Positions 6,188-10,156 of a stretch of DNA of 10,156 nucleotides are shown here, in pieces. The position numbers and the translations under genes were made by a program. The stretch is from Flavobacteriaceae bacterium. GTDB lineage: Bacteria; Bacteroidota; Bacteroidia; Flavobacteriales; Flavobacteriaceae. The stretch's first letter is position 1, and the number at the start of each line of letters is the position of its first letter. The notes below the pieces were generated by a model that did no database searches, was not told the origin of the DNA, and saw only the letters and a program-made list of their open reading frames with translations. Location of the stretch: contig JAQWYU010000293.1 of the NCBI GenBank assembly GCA_029253805.1, forward strand, positions 1 through 10,156, given 5' to 3'.

Positions 6188-7249
6188 TTATGCTTTACGT
6201 TCTAATTCACTCATTACATCTACTAAGGTTTCAACACTACCTAAAGGAAGAGCATTATACATTGAAGCTCTGTAACCTCCAACACTTCTGTGACCGTTTA
6301 AACCATTAATCCCAGCGTCTTTGCACATATCTTCAAAATCAGTTTTTAATTTGACATCGGTTAATGTGAAAGTTGCATTCATCGAAGACCTGTCTGCATT
6401 GGCAGCAAATCCTTCAAAAAGGGGGTTTAAATCAATTTCTGAATACATTAAACGAGATTTTTTAAAGTTTTCCTTTTCAATAGCTTCAATACCTCCAAGT
6501 CCTTTTAACCACTCTAAAGTTAACATTGACGTATAGACAGCAAATACAGGAGGAGTATTGAACATACTATCTTTACTTATTTGGACTTTATAATCCATCA
6601 TACTAGGAATTTGTCTTGTTACTTTCCCAAGAACATCTTCTTTTACAATAACAAGGGTAGTTCCAGCTGGGCCCATATTTTTTTGGGCTCCCGCATAGAT
6701 CAGATCAAATTTAGAGAAATCAAGTGAACGAGAAAATATATCACTACTCATGTCACAAACAAGAGGAACCTTCAATTTTGGAAACTCTTTCATTTGAGTA
6801 CCAAAAATAGTATTATTTGAAGTACAGTGGAAGTAATCTAAATTTGGAGGTATTTCATATTTCTTTGGGATATAATTAAAGTTAGAATCTTTTGATGAAG
6901 CTACTTCAATAACTTCCCGAAATATTCTAGCCTCTTTAATGGCTTTATCACTCCAAGTTCCAGTATTTAAGTACCCAGCACGATTTTCAAGTAAGTTTAA
7001 AGCAACTGCTAAAAATTGAGTATTTGCACCACCTTGAAGAAATAAAGCTTTATACCCTTTCCCTTTTAGTCCTAATAATTCTAAAGCTAGTGATCTTGCA
7101 TTTTCCATTACATCAACAAAAGCTTTGCTTCTATGTGAGATTTCAATAAGTGACAAACCGTCATCAAAATCTAATAATGCTTTGGCTGATTTCTCTAAAA
7201 CTTCTTCAGGTAAAACACTAGGACCTGCACTAAAATTATGTTTTTTCAT
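6188..7249 (-). CDS. serC: Phosphoserine aminotransferase
   Basis: SerC transfers an amino group from glutamate to 3-phosphohydroxypyruvate to give phosphoserine, using pyridoxal phosphate. In many bacteria it also acts on the related intermediate of vitamin B6 synthesis. The 353-residue length is typical. Visible motifs are the N-terminal HNFSAGPSVLP (4-14), EISHRSKAF (36-44), GGANTQF (73-79), W99 for stacking on the cofactor, D167, the PLP lysine K190 in GAQKNMGPAG (187-196), NTPPVFAVY (231-239), and the phosphate-binding GHRSVGGYRASMYNA (319-333). It is the first gene of a serC-serA unit with only 3 bp between the two genes. No serB phosphatase is in the window. The start ATG at 7249 gives the standard family N-terminus. 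Confidence 0.97.
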   Translation of the reverse strand: MKKHNFSAGPSVLPEEVLEKSAKALLDFDDGLSLIEISHRSKAFVDVMENARSLALELLGLKGKGYKALFLQGGANTQFLAVALNLLENRAGYLNTGTWSDKAIKEARIFREVIEVASSKDSNFNYIPKKYEIPPNLDYFHCTSNNTIFGTQMKEFPKLKVPLVCDMSSDIFSRSLDFSKFDLIYAGAQKNMGPAGTTLVIVKEDVLGKVTRQIPSMMDYKVQISKDSMFNTPPVFAVYTSMLTLEWLKGLGGIEAIEKENFKKSRLMYSEIDLNPLFEGFAANADRSSMNATFTLTDVKLKTDFEDMCKDAGINGLNGHRSVGGYRASMYNALPLGSVETLVDVMSELERKA

Positions 7250-7353
7250 TGAAAAAATATTGTAAATAGTATATGTTAGTTAATGTTAAATAAATAATTT
7301 ATAAAGATGCTAATTAATATGAGATAATCATACACTAAAATGCTAATTTTATG
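7250..7353. other. Spacer upstream of serC
   Basis: This 104-bp AT-rich spacer separates the acyl-CoA reductase stop from the serC start, both on the minus strand, and should contain the serC-serA promoter. No TTTG-containing promoter element was found on the minus strand. The 9-mer ATGCTAATT occurs twice (7307-7315 and 7340-7348, 33 bp apart), which may be chance. Confidence 0.3.
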
Positions 7354-8836
<1,483 letters not shown>

Positions 8837-8970
8837 TCTATGTTATAAAAAGTTAAATAAACCATTCAATTGTATGTGTTTTATTTGATGTGGTTACTTC
8901 AAATTGATGGCGGAAAATAAATTTCTCAATTTATGTTTACAGCTTTAAAAGTAATTTATCTACTAATGTG

Positions 8971-8997
8971 TTGTAATAAATTAAATAATTACATTTG
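8971..8997 (+). promoter_or_regulatory. Candidate Bacteroidota-type promoter for ychF
   Basis: TTG at 8971-8973 and TACATTTG at 8990-8997 are separated by 16 bp and match every defined base of the TTG / TAnnTTTG consensus, with a spacer slightly shorter than usual. Transcription would start near 9003, leaving a short leader of about 13 nt before the ATG at 9016. The rest of the 8837-9015 region holds no gene or clear terminator. Confidence 0.6.
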
Positions 8998-9015
8998 CAA
9001 TCAAATTTTAAAGAA

Positions 9016-10110
9016 ATGAAAGCAGGTATTGTTGGATTACCAAATGTAGGAAAATCTACTCTTTTTAATTGTTTATCTAATGCCAAAGCCCAGAGTGCAA
9101 ACTTTCCATTTTGTACAATTGAACCAAATATCGGAGTGGTAAACGTTCCTGACACTCGATTATCAAAATTAGAGGTCCTAGTTAATCCTGAACGCGTTGT
9201 GCCAGCAACTGTTGAAATTGTAGACATAGCAGGCCTAGTAAAAGGAGCTAGTAAAGGAGAGGGATTGGGTAATCAATTTTTAGGTAATATTAGGGAAACA
9301 GATGCAATTCTTCATGTTTTACGCTGTTTTGATAATGACAATATTATACATGTGGATGGTAGTGTGGATCCAATTAGAGACAAAGAAACCATAGACATGG
9401 AGCTTCAATTAAAAGATTTAGAAACTACAGAAAAAAAACTTGAAAAAGTAAAGCGTGCCTCAAGAACTGGAAATAAAGAGGCGCAAAAAGAAGAAGTTGT
9501 ACTAACAAAAATCAAAAGTAGTTTAGAAGCTGGTGTTTCTGTTCGAGCCCTTGAGTTTTCAGAGGATGATTATGCAGAATTTGTAAAACCACTTCAATTT
9601 ATTACCGACAAGCCTGTGATGTATGTTTGCAATGTCGATGAAGCATCAGCAGTTTCTGGTAATGTCTATGTAGATCTGGTGAAAGCAAGTGTAGCTAACG
9701 AAAATGCGGAAGTCTTGGTACTAGCAGTTGGTACCGAAGCTGATATTAATGAACTTGATGATTACGAAGAACGCAAAATGTTTCTCCAAGATATTGGACT
9801 GGACGAACCAGGCTCTGCTAAACTGATTCGTTCGGCATATAAATTATTAACGCTTCAAACGTATTTTACTGCGGGAGTTAAAGAAGTCCGTGCTTGGACC
9901 ATCAACATTGGTGACACCGCACCGCAAGCTGCGGGGGTGATTCATACCGATTTTGAAAAGGGATTTATCCGTGCAGAAGTAATAGCCTATGAAGACTTTG
10001 AAAGTTATGGGTCAGATGCAAAAGTTAAAGAAGCTGGAAAAATGCGCGTGGAAGGTAAAAACTATACAGTAAAAGATGGTGATGTCATGCATTTCCTTTT
10101 TAATGTATAA
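9016..10110 (+). CDS. ychF: YchF / Obg-family redox-regulated ATPase
   Basis: YchF is a universal P-loop protein that binds ribosomes and prefers ATP to GTP; it is linked to translation and the oxidative stress response. The 364-residue length is the family norm. The G1 loop is GLPNVGKST (7-15), followed by the Obg-type switch [13 protein letters not shown] (28-39). The G3 motif is DIAGL (70-74), with a hydrophobic residue where classical GTPases have the catalytic glutamine. In place of the GTP-specific NKxD motif it has NVDE (206-209), which explains the ATP preference. A helical hairpin rich in Lys and Glu spans about 128-170, and the C-terminal TGS domain (about 281-364) contains [22 protein letters not shown] at 8995 in frame would add seven residues but overlaps the promoter, so the ATG at 9016, giving [10 protein letters not shown], is chosen. 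Confidence 0.98.
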   Translation: MKAGIVGLPNVGKSTLFNCLSNAKAQSANFPFCTIEPNIGVVNVPDTRLSKLEVLVNPERVVPATVEIVDIAGLVKGASKGEGLGNQFLGNIRETDAILHVLRCFDNDNIIHVDGSVDPIRDKETIDMELQLKDLETTEKKLEKVKRASRTGNKEAQKEEVVLTKIKSSLEAGVSVRALEFSEDDYAEFVKPLQFITDKPVMYVCNVDEASAVSGNVYVDLVKASVANENAEVLVLAVGTEADINELDDYEERKMFLQDIGLDEPGSAKLIRSAYKLLTLQTYFTAGVKEVRAWTINIGDTAPQAAGVIHTDFEKGFIRAEVIAYEDFESYGSDAKVKEAGKMRVEGKNYTVKDGDVMHFLFNV

Positions 10111-10156
10111 CAAAATAAAACTCTAATAAATTGAAAGCCAATGTTCTCAACAACAC
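10111..10156. other. Short 3' flank of ychF
   Basis: Forty-six bases follow the ychF stop. There is no clear terminator hairpin. A TTG at 10131 or an ATG at 10141 opens a short frame to the window edge, but too little is present to call a gene. Confidence 0.2.

Noticed and set aside
5952..6309. Two overlapping plus-strand open frames across the serA/serC junction
   Set aside because: They are antisense to conserved parts of serA and serC; their sequences look like the reverse reading of those genes and carry no recognisable domain.
6321..6536. Plus-strand open frame of 71 codons inside serC
   Set aside because: It is antisense to the conserved C-terminal part of phosphoserine aminotransferase and has no independent support.
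7250..7353. Two copies of ATGCTAATT, 33 bp apart, upstream of serC
   Set aside because: A 9-mer of AT-rich composition in about 100 bp could easily recur by chance, and no symmetric or extended site surrounds it.
8837..8990. Possible terminator hairpins after the ferredoxin gene, such as AAATAAA/TTTATTT and AACCA/TGGTT
   Set aside because: The stems are short, almost all A-T or with long loops, and not followed by a clear T tract.
8937..9227. Minus-strand open frame of 96 codons over the ychF start
   Set aside because: It is antisense to the P-loop and switch region of ychF and overlaps its promoter; the residues are simply the complement of a conserved coding sequence.

Overview
The window looks like a chromosomal housekeeping segment from a Bacteroidota bacterium, most likely a marine-type member of the Flavobacteriia. 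Supporting signs are the AT-rich coding and spacer DNA, the near absence of Shine-Dalgarno sequences, two candidate promoters of the Bacteroidota type (TTG ... TAnnTTTG), and gene families whose sequence style I recognise from that group. Examples are the small protein ahead of rnz, the DUF2400/TIGR02757 protein, the LuxC-like acyl-CoA reductase beside an Alvin-type ferredoxin, and serC-serA without an ACT domain. Species cannot be assigned from this sequence alone.

Layout. From 1 to 2520, four plus-strand genes are packed with 3 to 9 bp spacers: the 3' part of pyrR, pyrB, a 106-residue STAS-like protein, and rnz (ribonuclease Z, TTG start). They probably form one transcript joining pyrimidine synthesis and its regulator to tRNA 3'-end processing. 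From 2517 to 3957 on the minus strand, lolD is followed one base later by a DUF2400 gene that starts with TTG. Its stop codon interlocks with the rnz stop in a shared CTAG. A 91-bp divergent spacer leads to plus-strand msrA (4049-4576). From 4604 to 7249 on the minus strand lie serC, serA 3 bp downstream, and, after 108 bp, a small membrane protein built of two tandem copies of one module. From 7354 to 8836, a LuxC-like acyl-CoA reductase (minus) and a 2[4Fe-4S] ferredoxin (plus) diverge from a 70-bp spacer. Plus-strand ychF (9016-10110) closes the window behind a consensus-type promoter.

How the genes work together. PyrR would sense UMP and PRPP and control pyrimidine genes including pyrB (aspartate transcarbamoylase). 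SerC and SerA are successive steps from 3-phosphoglycerate to phosphoserine. LolD powers lipoprotein release toward the outer membrane, MsrA repairs oxidised methionine, and YchF is a ribosome-associated ATPase. The roles of the acyl-CoA reductase/ferredoxin pair, the STAS-like protein, the DUF2400 protein and the duplicated membrane protein are open.

No insertion sequence, prophage, CRISPR array, tRNA or rRNA was seen, and no stretch longer than about 160 bp lacks a gene. I found no clear new multi-gene system. The items most worth a second look are the internally duplicated membrane protein, the STAS-like protein embedded between pyrB and rnz, and the reductase/ferredoxin pair.
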